Assembly (NCBI RefSeq): GCF_025399795.1
Contig: NZ_JAODTZ010000017.1
Location: 98,438 to 162,437, forward strand
Reading direction: 5' to 3'
Source: Streptomyces rhizosphaerihabitans
Lineage (GTDB): Bacteria; Actinomycetota; Actinomycetes; Streptomycetales; Streptomycetaceae
Length of the DNA stretch: 64,000 nt
Of the stretch, positions 33,034-41,449 are shown piece after piece. A program made the position numbers and the translations under genes. The notes under the pieces were generated by a model. The model did no database searches and was not told where the DNA came from. It was given only the letters and a program-made list of their open reading frames with translations. Each line of letters opens with the position of its first letter. The first letter of the stretch is position 1.

Positions 33034-34416
33034 ATGAGAACCTCCCGAACCCGTTTCTCCAGAACCCGCCCCTTACGCCGCAGCGTCGCCGCCCTGTTCG
33101 CCGGGGTGGTCACGGTGGCCGCCCTGCTCGCGGCCGGGACGACGGCGCACGCCGCCGACACCCCGCTGCGCGACCTCGCCGCCGCCAAGGGCAAGGTCAT
33201 CGGCACCGCCGTCACCGGCTCCAAGCTGACAGGGACGTACGGCGACATCGCCGGGGCCCAGTTCAACTCGCTGACGTCGGGCAACGCCATGAAATGGGGC
33301 ACCGTCGAGCCCACCCGGGGCAGCTTCAACTGGGCCGAGGCCGACCAGATCGTCGCGTTCGCGCAGGCCCACAACCAGCAGGTGCGCGGTCACACCCTGG
33401 TCTGGCACAGCCAGAACCCGAGCTGGCTGACCAACGGCACCTGGACGACCGCCGAGCTGAGCGGCCTGCTCCAGGACCACATCACCACCGAAGTCACCCG
33501 CTACAAGGGGAAGCTGGCCGCCTGGGACGTGGTCAACGAGCCCTTCGACGAGGACGGCACCTACCGCTCGACCCTCTGGTACAACGGCCTCGGCGCCGAC
33601 TACATCGCCCAAGCACTGACCTGGGCGCACGCCGCCGACCCGAGCGCCAAGCTCTACATCAACGACTACAACGTCGAGGGCGTCAACGCGAAGAGCACCG
33701 CCCTCTACAACCTCGTCAAGTCCCTGAAGGCGCGCGGTGTCCCGATCGACGGCGTCGGCCTCCAGGCCCACCTCATCCTCGGCCAGGTTCCCGGCACCCT
33801 CCAGCAGAACATCCAGCGCTTCGCCGATCTCGGCGTCGATGTCGCGATCACGGAGCTGGACATCCGGATGCAACTCCCCTCCGACAGCACCAAACTGGCG
33901 CAGCAGGCCGCCGACTACAAGGCGGTGTTCGACGCCTGTGTCGCGGTGACCCGCTGCTACGGAGTGACCGTCTGGGGTTTCACCGACTCCGACTCCTGGA
34001 TCCCGGACGTCTTCTCGGGCTACGGCGCGGCGACACCGTACGACGAGAACTACGCGCCCAAACCCGCGTACAACGCCATCGCGACCTCGCTCGGCGGCGG
34101 AACCTCGACGCCACCGCCCACGGGCGCGTGCACGGTGACGTACAGCGTCCAGAGCCAGTGGAACACGGGCTTCACGGGGCAGGTGCGCATCGCGTGCTCC
34201 GGGGCCGCGCTGGCGTCGTGGAAGGTGAACTGGACGTACGGCGCGGGTCAGCGGATCACCCAGGCCTGGAACGCGACCTGCACCCAGAGCGGTACGGCGG
34301 TGAGCTGTGCCAACGCCTCGTACAACGGGACCGTCCCGGACGGCGGTTCGGTGACGTTCGGTTTCAACGCCTCCTGGAGCGGCAGCAATCCGGTACCGAC
34401 AGTGACGTTGGGCTGA
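33034..34416 (+). CDS. Secreted GH10 endo-1,4-beta-xylanase with C-terminal CBM2
   Basis: The enzyme cleaves internal bonds of xylan outside the cell. The 460-residue product has a twin-basic N-terminus and a signal peptide ending AHA. The GH10 barrel (about residues 42-345) has acid/base Glu169 in WDVVNEPF and nucleophile Glu274 in ITELDIR. A TSTPPPT linker leads to a family 2 carbohydrate-binding module of about 100 residues with Cys near both ends (ACTVTYSVQSQWNTGFTGQV). It is downstream of a CGAAACTTTCG palindrome, tying it to bxlR. Its product xylobiose would enter through BxlEFG. Confidence 0.93.
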   Translation: MRTSRTRFSRTRPLRRSVAALFAGVVTVAALLAAGTTAHAADTPLRDLAAAKGKVIGTAVTGSKLTGTYGDIAGAQFNSLTSGNAMKWGTVEPTRGSFNWAEADQIVAFAQAHNQQVRGHTLVWHSQNPSWLTNGTWTTAELSGLLQDHITTEVTRYKGKLAAWDVVNEPFDEDGTYRSTLWYNGLGADYIAQALTWAHAADPSAKLYINDYNVEGVNAKSTALYNLVKSLKARGVPIDGVGLQAHLILGQVPGTLQQNIQRFADLGVDVAITELDIRMQLPSDSTKLAQQAADYKAVFDACVAVTRCYGVTVWGFTDSDSWIPDVFSGYGAATPYDENYAPKPAYNAIATSLGGGTSTPPPTGACTVTYSVQSQWNTGFTGQVRIACSGAALASWKVNWTYGAGQRITQAWNATCTQSGTAVSCANASYNGTVPDGGSVTFGFNASWSGSNPVPTVTLG

Positions 34417-34522
34417 GGTTGTACTGGGGCCGGTGTGAGGTCGTTCTGAGAAGCGTGAGAGTTTTCGAAGAAACGTCACATCGAACCTCCGCTCGTAATA
34501 TTTCGGACTTACGTTCCTCCTC

Positions 34523-35584
34523 GTGACGGGACGCAAAGAGGGCGGGGACGGGGACGGGGTCGGGTCAGTGGGCCGGCGGTCGCGGGTACTGAAGGCCGTC
34601 GGCCTCACCCTGGCGGGGGTGCTGGTGCTGGGCATCGGCACGGCGGGCTGGGCCTACTGGCATCTGAACCAGAACATCAAGAGCGTCGACATCGACAGCG
34701 CGCTCGGCGACGACCGCCCGGCGAAGGCCGTGTCGACGCCCTCGTCCCCGGCCTCGGCCTCCGCCTCCCCGCTGCCCAGCGGCGCCCTCAACATCCTGGT
34801 CCTCGGCTCCGACTCGCGCAGCGGCAAGGCGAACGCGAAGCTCGGCGGGGGCGACAGCTCCGGTGCGCGGTCCGACACGGCGATGGTCGTGCACATCGAC
34901 GCCGGACGCACCCGGGCGACCGTGGTGAGCATCCCCCGGGACACCCTGGTGACCCGGCCGGCCTGCCCCACCTCCTCCGGGGGGACCACGGCGGTGGCGT
35001 ACAACGCGATGTTCAACAGCGCCTATTCGATCGGCGGTCCGGTCTGCGCGGTGAAGACGGTCGAGTCCCTGACCGATGTCCGCATGGACCACTACATCGA
35101 GATCGACTTCTCCGGCTTCGCGGCCCTCGTGGACGCGCTCGGCGGCGTCACCGTGACCACGGACGAGAACATCGACGACGACAAGAGCCATCTGCATCTC
35201 ACGGCCGGCGAACACCACCTCGACGGCACGCAGGCGCTGGCGCTCGCCCGTACGCGGCACGGCATAGGCGACGGTAGCGACCTTGGCCGCATAGGTCTCC
35301 AACAGAAGCTCGTAAAAGCCCTGTTGGCGCAGATCTCGTCGGCCGGACTGCTCACCGACCCGGCCAAGCTCTACAGCGTCGCGAACGCGGTGACCGGCAG
35401 CCTGACGACGGACACCGGGCTGGACTCGCTCGGCGAGTTGACGAAACTCGGCCAGAGCCTGAAGTCCCTCTCCTCCGACGAGGTCACGACGGTGATGATG
35501 CCGGTCGTGACGGCCCCCTCGGACCGCAACAGGGTGATCGCGAACGAGCCGGAGGCGAGCGACCTGTGGGCCTCGCTCAAATGA
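34523..35584 (+). CDS. LytR-CpsA-Psr (LCP) family wall-polymer ligase
   Basis: LCP enzymes attach teichoic-type or other glycopolymers to peptidoglycan outside the cell. The 353-residue product has one N-terminal transmembrane helix (VLKAVGLTLAGVLVLGIGTA) and a Ser/Pro-rich linker. The LCP domain has LVLGSDSRSG, the RSDTAMVVHID motif and the conserved arginines in VVSIPRDTLV and ALARTRHG. The GTG start follows TCCTCCTC with no good binding site. It stands after the xylanase, and its role there is not linked by sequence. Confidence 0.88.
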   Translation: MTGRKEGGDGDGVGSVGRRSRVLKAVGLTLAGVLVLGIGTAGWAYWHLNQNIKSVDIDSALGDDRPAKAVSTPSSPASASASPLPSGALNILVLGSDSRSGKANAKLGGGDSSGARSDTAMVVHIDAGRTRATVVSIPRDTLVTRPACPTSSGGTTAVAYNAMFNSAYSIGGPVCAVKTVESLTDVRMDHYIEIDFSGFAALVDALGGVTVTTDENIDDDKSHLHLTAGEHHLDGTQALALARTRHGIGDGSDLGRIGLQQKLVKALLAQISSAGLLTDPAKLYSVANAVTGSLTTDTGLDSLGELTKLGQSLKSLSSDEVTTVMMPVVTAPSDRNRVIANEPEASDLWASLK

Positions 35585-35845
35585 ACGAGGAGAAGGCCCT
35601 CGGGACTTGAGCTTCGGGGCCCGGGATTCGAGCCTCTTTTGTATGGAATGGGTGGGAGGTTCAACCCACCCACCCTCCCTTGCCGACGGCCGAAGTGCCG
35701 TCCGGGCCAGGGGATATGACTTTTCGTGATCGGGTCGCGGCGGAGCGTGGCGGACGTGTAGCGTGCGCCGGGAAAACTTCGACCCCCGTGGGTGTTGGCG
35801 CACCGCGCGGGGGTCTGACCAAAGAGATCGAAATGAGGTCGATCC

Positions 35846-36712
35846 ATGGCTGTCACTCAGCCTAGTGCTGCCCTGCGCCCGTCCGCCCATCCCCTGGCCA
35901 ATCCGGGCTACGGAAAACGGTCGGCGCCCGACCAAACCCCACGTACGGGTCGGGACTTCGCACATCTGCCCACCCGCGAGGCATCGATCGCGACGTACAT
36001 CGACCGGCTCGCCGACGAGTCCGACCTCTCGATCAAGACCCTCGCCAAGCACCTCCCGTACGGCCAGTGCGCCCTCTCCACGGCCCTCAACAACCTTTCC
36101 GTGGCAGGCCATTTGCGCCGGGTACGCCGTCCCGTCACCGTCGACGGCTGCCCCCGTTGGGTCTGGCACACCTTCTTCTCGCGCACCGCTCACGACGACG
36201 CCTGGTGGAACGCCTTCCTCGCCGGGGAGACCCCCGTGACCGAGCGGCCCGTGGCAGCGGCGGCGCGCTCGACGGCGTACGGCGTGCTGGCCCGGCTCGG
36301 CCGGATCGACGCCCGGCTGACTCTGTCGGCGGGGGAGTGCGCGGCACTGGAGGGGGAGGCCGCCGAGTGGTTCGCGCGGGGCGCAGGTGAGCCGCAGCTC
36401 GTCCAGGCGTTGACGGCGGGGCTCCCGGAGCGTGTGGCGCACGCGTACGCCTTCGTGCGCGCCCGGCTGCTCGCCAAGCTGCCCCCGCGACCCGAGCCGC
36501 AGCCACCGGCGCCCCGCTACGAGGTGGTGTGCACGGCGTGCGGGGAGCCGGGCGGGGACGGTGGCCAACTGCGGGGCGGCTTGTGCGGGGTGTGCCGGGG
36601 CGGGCGGCCCGCCCTCGCGGCTCATGAAGTGCGGGCCCATGTCGGCCGGCTGCGCGCCGTTCTCCGTTCCGGGACCCACACGGAGGAAATCGAGAAAGGC
36701 GCAGGCACATGA
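35846..36712 (+). CDS. Helix-turn-helix protein with C-terminal zinc-ribbon-like Cys pairs
   Basis: The 288-residue product has a predicted winged-helix segment at about residues 44-95 (REASIATYIDRLADES; TLAKHLPYGQCALSTALNNLSVAGHL). A Trp-rich middle (WVWHTFFSRTAHDDAWWNAFL) and a helical C-terminal half follow. A CTACG...CGVC pair near residue 230-260 could bind zinc. Similar proteins are annotated as MarR-like regulators in streptomycetes, but I know no target. The ATG at 35846 has an AAATGAGG site. The gene lies just before a Uma2-family gene; an ATG at 36709 overlaps its stop. Confidence 0.75.
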   Translation: MAVTQPSAALRPSAHPLANPGYGKRSAPDQTPRTGRDFAHLPTREASIATYIDRLADESDLSIKTLAKHLPYGQCALSTALNNLSVAGHLRRVRRPVTVDGCPRWVWHTFFSRTAHDDAWWNAFLAGETPVTERPVAAAARSTAYGVLARLGRIDARLTLSAGECAALEGEAAEWFARGAGEPQLVQALTAGLPERVAHAYAFVRARLLAKLPPRPEPQPPAPRYEVVCTACGEPGGDGGQLRGGLCGVCRGGRPALAAHEVRAHVGRLRAVLRSGTHTEEIEKGAGT

Positions 36713-36771
36713 CGACCTTGCAGCACGGTCCGCCCCTGACCGGGGCAGGATGGACGGGAGGAGGCGAAGCC

Positions 36772-37350
36772 ATGACCCCCAGCACGTCCGACCGGCCCCA
36801 GATGCTCGTCGAGGAGTTCGAGGAGCTCGCTCGTCACGCGCCAGAGTCGGCGCGGCTGGAATTCCTGAATGGAAAGATCGGGGTCAAGCCCATGCCGGAC
36901 GGCAATCACGGCGAGATCGTCGCCTGGCTCCTCAAGCGGTGCATGCAGCACCGGCCTGAGCTGTTCCTCTATCCGGAGCAAGGGTTGAAGGTCGAGGCCT
37001 ACCGCAAGGGGCGGGCCAAGCCGGATGGGGTCTTGGCGCCCGAGGAGTACTTCGCCGGAAAGGGCGAGTGGTCCGAGCCCTCGGGTGTCCTGATGGTCGT
37101 CGAGGTCACCTCGCACGACCGGGACGCCGACCGGCGTGACCGGATCGAGAAGCCCGACGGATACGCGGCCGCGGGCATCCCCGTCTACCTCCTCGTCGAC
37201 CGGGACACGGACAGCGTCACCGTGCACTGCGACCCCGAGGGCGGCGTCTACCGCTCTCTCACCACCCGGGCCTTCGGAGCGGTGATCGAGCTGCCGGATC
37301 CGGTCGGGTTCACGCTGGACACGCAGAAGCTCAAGGACTTCGCCGATTGA
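36772..37350 (+). CDS. Uma2 family PD-(D/E)XK nuclease-like protein
   Basis: Uma2 proteins have a restriction-endonuclease-like fold and are common in streptomycetes and cyanobacteria; most have no known substrate. The 192-residue product opens MTPSTSDRPQMLVEEFEELA and has the core ARLEFLNGKIGVKPMPDG. The putative active-site strand reads RAKPDGVLAPEE followed by VVEVTS; these fit the acidic D-E/V-x-E pattern. ATG 36772 has an excellent GGGAGGAGGCG site; a longer form from 36709 would overlap the previous stop (ATGA). It may form a unit with the preceding HTH gene. Confidence 0.82.
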   Translation: MTPSTSDRPQMLVEEFEELARHAPESARLEFLNGKIGVKPMPDGNHGEIVAWLLKRCMQHRPELFLYPEQGLKVEAYRKGRAKPDGVLAPEEYFAGKGEWSEPSGVLMVVEVTSHDRDADRRDRIEKPDGYAAAGIPVYLLVDRDTDSVTVHCDPEGGVYRSLTTRAFGAVIELPDPVGFTLDTQKLKDFAD

Positions 37351-37504
37351 CCGGATCGACCCGATCGGCCCGTCCGACCCCGCCCGGGGAAAGAAATCGA
37401 AGAAATCCGGGGACGGTGTCGAAGCGGGTGTCTCCCGTTCGACGCACGGGTGAGAGGCAGGGAGAAGCCCCGCCTCCGAGGCACCACAGACACGAGGAGT
37501 CACC

Positions 37505-37861
37505 ATGCCCCGCTACCTTTCGCTGGTCCAGATCGACGAGAGCACCGCGCCCCCGGAGGGTCCCAGCCCCGAGCTGATGCAGCGGATGGGCGAGCTCATC
37601 GAGGAGATCACCAAGGCCGGCGTCATGCTGGAGACCGACGGCCTGGCGCCCACCGCGCAGGGCAAGCGCGTCCACTGGTCGGGCGGGCAGCTGTCCGTCA
37701 CCGACGGACCCTTCACCGAGTCCAAGGAAGTCGTCGGCGGCTACGCGATCATGCAGTGCAAGGACATGGCCGAGGCCGTGGAGTGGACCAAGCGCTTCCT
37801 GAAGACGCACGAGGAGTACTGGACGGTCACCTGCGAGGTGCGGGAGATCGCCGGGGGCTGA
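37505..37861 (+). CDS. YciI/DGPF-domain protein
   Basis: The 118-residue product is a YCII-related protein: MPRYLSLVQIDES opening, LSVTDGPFTESKEVVGGYAIM with the DGPF motif, and a C-terminal strand. These dimeric alpha/beta-barrel proteins are regularly encoded next to ECF42-type sigma factors, as here (next gene, same direction). Their function is unsettled. A GAGGAGTCACC site precedes the ATG. A block of five 18-bp repeats separates it from the sigma gene. Confidence 0.88.
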   Translation: MPRYLSLVQIDESTAPPEGPSPELMQRMGELIEEITKAGVMLETDGLAPTAQGKRVHWSGGQLSVTDGPFTESKEVVGGYAIMQCKDMAEAVEWTKRFLKTHEEYWTVTCEVREIAGG

Positions 37862-37944
37862 GTGCTCTCCTGGGACCGAGTGGTACCCACGGACCGAGTG
37901 GTCCCCTCGGACTGAGTGCTCCACTCGGCCCGAGCGGTCTCCTT
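37856..37944. repeat. 18-bp tandem repeat, about five decayed copies
   Basis: Units with the core GGACCGAGTGGT start at 37856, 37873, 37891, 37909 and 37927. The first overlaps the stop codon of the DGPF gene, so the repeat probably arose from its 3' end. Confidence 0.75.
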
Positions 37945-37979
37945 GGCCTGGCGCCGCCGCGGGTGTCTGATGGTGAGCT

Positions 37980-39263
37980 GTGGAACAGCAGCCCAGCCGA
38001 GCCCCCGCCGACGGCGTCGACACGGCCGTCGAGACCATCTTCCGCATCGAGTCCCCCCGCATCATCGCGGGCGTCGCCCGGATCGTCCTCGACGTCGGCA
38101 TCGCCGAGGAACTCGCCCAGGACGCCCTGGTCGCGGCGCTGGAGCAGTGGCCGAGGGACGGCGTGCCGGACAACCCGGGCGCCTGGCTCATGGCCACGGC
38201 CAAGCACCGGGCGATCGACCTCGTACGCCGCCGGGAGCGCTACGCGCGCAAGCTGGCGGAGGTCGGGCGGGACCTCTCGCTGTCGGCGCCGCACCACGTC
38301 GACGAACCCGCCGATCCGGACGACATCGACGACGACCTGCTCCGGCTGGTCTTCACCGCCTGCCATCCCGTCCTGTCCGCCGAGGCCCGCATCGCGCTCA
38401 CCCTGCGGCTCCTCGGCGGACTGACGACGTCCGAGATCGCGCGCGCCTTCCTCGTCCCGGAGGCGACGACCGCCCAGCGCATCGTGCGGGCCAAGCGGAC
38501 GCTGGCGACGAAGGGGGTCGCCTTCGAGGTCCCGTACGGACCCGAGCGCGAAGCCCGGCTCGGGTCCGTACTGGAGGTCATCTACCTCGTCTTCAACGAG
38601 GGGTACGCGGCCACGGCCGGCGACGACCTGCTCCGTCCGGCGCTGTGCGAGGACGCGCTCCGGCTGGCCCGGGTGCTCGCCGAGCTGATGCCGAAGGAGC
38701 CCGAGGTGCACGGTCTCGCCGCGCTGCTGGAGCTCCAGGAGTCCCGGGCTGCCGCCCGCACCGGGCCCGGTGGCGAACCCGTCCTCCTCAAGGACCAGAA
38801 CCGGCGCCGCTGGAACCGCATGCTGATCCGCCGGGGCTTCACCGCGCTGGGCCGTGCCAACGCCGTCGCCACCGGCAGCCCGGGGCCGTACGCCCTCCAG
38901 GCCGCCATCGCAGCCTGCCACGCGCAGGCCTACACCTACGAGGACACGGACTGGCGGCAGATCGCCACCCTCTACGGCCTGCTGGTGGCCCGCGCCCCCT
39001 CTCCGGTCGTCGAACTGAACCGTGCCGTGGCCGTCTCCATGGCCGACGGGCCAGGCCCCGCCCTGGAGATCGTGGACGCCCTCGCCGGTGAACCCGCCCT
39101 GCGCGACTACCACTTGCTGCCCAGCGTGCGCGGCGACCTGCTCGCCCGGCTGGGACGTACGGCGCAGGCGCGGTCGGAGTTCGAGCGGGCGGCCTCGCTG
39201 GCGCGGAACGAGCGGGAGCGCGAGCTGCTGGCGGCACGGGCCCGTGAGCTGCGGAGTTCGTGA
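37980..39263 (+). CDS. ECF42-type RNA polymerase sigma factor with C-terminal TPR-like extension
   Basis: The first 170 residues carry sigma regions 2 (VDTAVETIFRIESPRIIAGV; AWLMATAKHRAIDLVRR) and 4 (ALTLRLLGGLTTSEIARAFL). The remaining 250 residues form a helical extension (from VLEVIYLVFNEGYAAT to RDYHLLPSVRGDLLARLG) typical of ECF42, which needs its extension for activity and has no classical anti-sigma factor. The GTG at 37980 was chosen as the frame start near the expected N-terminus. Pairing with the DGPF gene just upstream is the hallmark context; DGPF genes are the usual targets. Confidence 0.88.
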   Translation: MEQQPSRAPADGVDTAVETIFRIESPRIIAGVARIVLDVGIAEELAQDALVAALEQWPRDGVPDNPGAWLMATAKHRAIDLVRRRERYARKLAEVGRDLSLSAPHHVDEPADPDDIDDDLLRLVFTACHPVLSAEARIALTLRLLGGLTTSEIARAFLVPEATTAQRIVRAKRTLATKGVAFEVPYGPEREARLGSVLEVIYLVFNEGYAATAGDDLLRPALCEDALRLARVLAELMPKEPEVHGLAALLELQESRAAARTGPGGEPVLLKDQNRRRWNRMLIRRGFTALGRANAVATGSPGPYALQAAIAACHAQAYTYEDTDWRQIATLYGLLVARAPSPVVELNRAVAVSMADGPGPALEIVDALAGEPALRDYHLLPSVRGDLLARLGRTAQARSEFERAASLARNERERELLAARARELRSS

Positions 39264-39415
39264 AGTTCCCGTTCGGTAACCCCGTTCCCAACGTGATCAG
39301 CAAGGGCTTACAGTGGCGCCGCTGCCGTACACGGGAATGACGCTCTCCGTTCACCCCGCAGGCCCCCCGCGAGGCGTGGCCCGGCAGCCCATCGCGCCTA
39401 CCTGGGGGTACACCC

Positions 39416-41449
39416 ATGAAAATCTCCGCGCGCCACAGACTTGTGGCGCTCACCGCGGTGACGGCCCTGGCGGCCGGCACCGCGATCGCGCTGGCACCGG
39501 GCGCGTCGGCCGACGTCGCCGGGTGGCCGGCGACCGACGGCATGCTCACCGGGGTCATGGAAGAGACGATCTCGACGATGAGCGTGGACGGATCCACGCC
39601 GCCCGTCGGACGGCTCGAAAGGGCCGACCAGCCGTCCTGGTCGCCGGACGGCAGCCGGATGGCCTACGTCAACACCTGGACCGGCCGCGTCAACGTCGTC
39701 CGCTACGACTTCAAGGGCCCCGTGGAGCTCCCGGTCAAAACGGACAACACGATCCTCACCGCCGACCCGACCTTCTGGTACGGCGGCCGTTCCGTGGTCT
39801 TCTCCCTCAACGGCAGGCTGCAGTACGCGGCGTCCGACGGCTCCACGTACCAGAAGCACCTCTTCGCCACCGCGCAGGAGGGCTGCGACACCCAGCCCAG
39901 TGGATCCGTGGGCGGCAAGCTGGTGTTCATCCGCTCGGGCAGCACGTGCAGCGGCGACATCCGCTACGGCGCCGTGTGGCTGTACGACGGTGCGAACGGC
40001 TCCTTCAAGCAGCTGGTGGCGGGCAAGGTCACCGACCCGTCCCTCTCCCCGGACGGTACGAAGATCGCGTACGTCTCGGCCGGGAAGCTCTACACCGCCA
40101 ACGCCGACGGTACCGGCGTGACGCGCCGGCTCCCCGACGAAACCGGCAACGTCTACAACCCCGCCTGGTCGCCGGACGGGACGCGGCTGGCGTACGACGT
40201 TGTGAACGCCTCGATGGACGGGGAGGACCGCACCCTCGACCTCGCCACGGGCGCCGAGAAGGTCATCTACGACGGGCCCACCGCGGTCAGGGGGTCTTTG
40301 GCCTGGCAGCCGCTGCGCAAGAACACCGTCGCCCGCGTCTGGGGCGCCGACGTCTACGGCAGCAACATCGCCGCGTCCCGCTGGACCTGGAACACGGTCG
40401 GCAAGAGTGAGCCGGGCCTGATGAACGCCTCGTCCGCCGTGCTGGTCTCCCAGAGCAGCCAGCCGTACGCGCTGACGGCCCCCGCCCTCGCGGGCAAGAA
40501 GCACGGCCCGGTCCTGATGACCCCGGGCAGCTCGCTGTCGACGTCCGTCCAGAACGAGCTCAAGCGGACTCTCAAGCCGGGCGCGAGCGTCTACCTCGTC
40601 GGCGGCACGTCGATCCTCAGCAGCTCGGTCTCCTCGAAGATCTCCGCGCTCGGCTTCACCCCGAAGCGGCTGGCGGGCACCTCGCGCTATTCGACTTCGG
40701 TGGCCGTCGCCAAGTCGATCACCAGCACGCCGGACTACGTCTTCATCGCGACCGGCACCGACTACCACTCGGCGCTCGCCGCCGCGTCGGCCGCGGGCGC
40801 GGACGGGACGAACAGCAAGGCCGTCGTCGTGCTCAACGAGGGCAACACGCTGAGCCCGTCCGTGAAGTCGTACCTCAACAGCCTCGACCCGCGTGACACC
40901 GACATGATCACGGTCGGCGGTTCGGCGAAGTACGCGCTGACTCACACCGGGTTCTCCAACTGGCCGTCCTCGTACTCCTATTACCCGGTCACGGCGAGCA
41001 CCAACGCGGGCACCGCGGTCGCCCTCGCGCGCTTCTGGTGGGGCGGTCCCGGCAGCGTGGCCCTGGCCTCCACCGACAGCTGGCTCGGTGGCACCTCGGC
41101 CGCGGCGGCGATGAACGTGTTCGGCCCGCTGCTGTGGACGGACGTCGCCGGCCTCTCCTCCGAGACCAAGTCCTACCTGGTCAACGGCGCCGCGAACATC
41201 AACACCGTGGCTGCGTTCGGCGGTACCGGCTCGGTGTCGACGGCGGCGCTGAACTCCGCGGGTGCGGCGGTCAGCGCGAGCAGCAGCCAGTGGACGTACG
41301 CGCCGTACTACAACGGTGTGGCGCCGATGGCGAGTTCGTACTCCTCGGCCGGATCGGCCGCGGGTGCTCCTGCGGCGCGGACCGGCACGGACCCGCGGCC
41401 CGTCGACGAGCCGGACCTGTCCCCCCTCAAGACGGTCCACCACCAGTAG
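39416..41449 (+). CDS. Secreted surface protein: beta-propeller plus CWB2 cell-wall-binding repeats
   Basis: The 677-residue product has a Sec signal peptide (LVALTAVTALAAGTAIALA, cleavage after ASA). Residues 45-300 contain repeated W-SPDGxxxAY blades typical of a TolB/WD40-like propeller (PSWSPDGSRMAYV; PSLSPDGTKIAYV; PAWSPDGTRLAYD). The C-terminal half has CWB2 repeats (LAGTSRYSTSVAVAKSITST; SWLGGTSAAAAMN). CWB2 repeats bind anionic wall polymers in other Gram-positives. A ligand-binding or protein-interaction role at the wall is likely, but no enzyme motif was seen. The 3' end overlaps the convergent methyltransferase gene by 23 bases. Confidence 0.85.
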   Translation: MKISARHRLVALTAVTALAAGTAIALAPGASADVAGWPATDGMLTGVMEETISTMSVDGSTPPVGRLERADQPSWSPDGSRMAYVNTWTGRVNVVRYDFKGPVELPVKTDNTILTADPTFWYGGRSVVFSLNGRLQYAASDGSTYQKHLFATAQEGCDTQPSGSVGGKLVFIRSGSTCSGDIRYGAVWLYDGANGSFKQLVAGKVTDPSLSPDGTKIAYVSAGKLYTANADGTGVTRRLPDETGNVYNPAWSPDGTRLAYDVVNASMDGEDRTLDLATGAEKVIYDGPTAVRGSLAWQPLRKNTVARVWGADVYGSNIAASRWTWNTVGKSEPGLMNASSAVLVSQSSQPYALTAPALAGKKHGPVLMTPGSSLSTSVQNELKRTLKPGASVYLVGGTSILSSSVSSKISALGFTPKRLAGTSRYSTSVAVAKSITSTPDYVFIATGTDYHSALAAASAAGADGTNSKAVVVLNEGNTLSPSVKSYLNSLDPRDTDMITVGGSAKYALTHTGFSNWPSSYSYYPVTASTNAGTAVALARFWWGGPGSVALASTDSWLGGTSAAAAMNVFGPLLWTDVAGLSSETKSYLVNGAANINTVAAFGGTGSVSTAALNSAGAAVSASSSQWTYAPYYNGVAPMASSYSSAGSAAGAPAARTGTDPRPVDEPDLSPLKTVHHQ

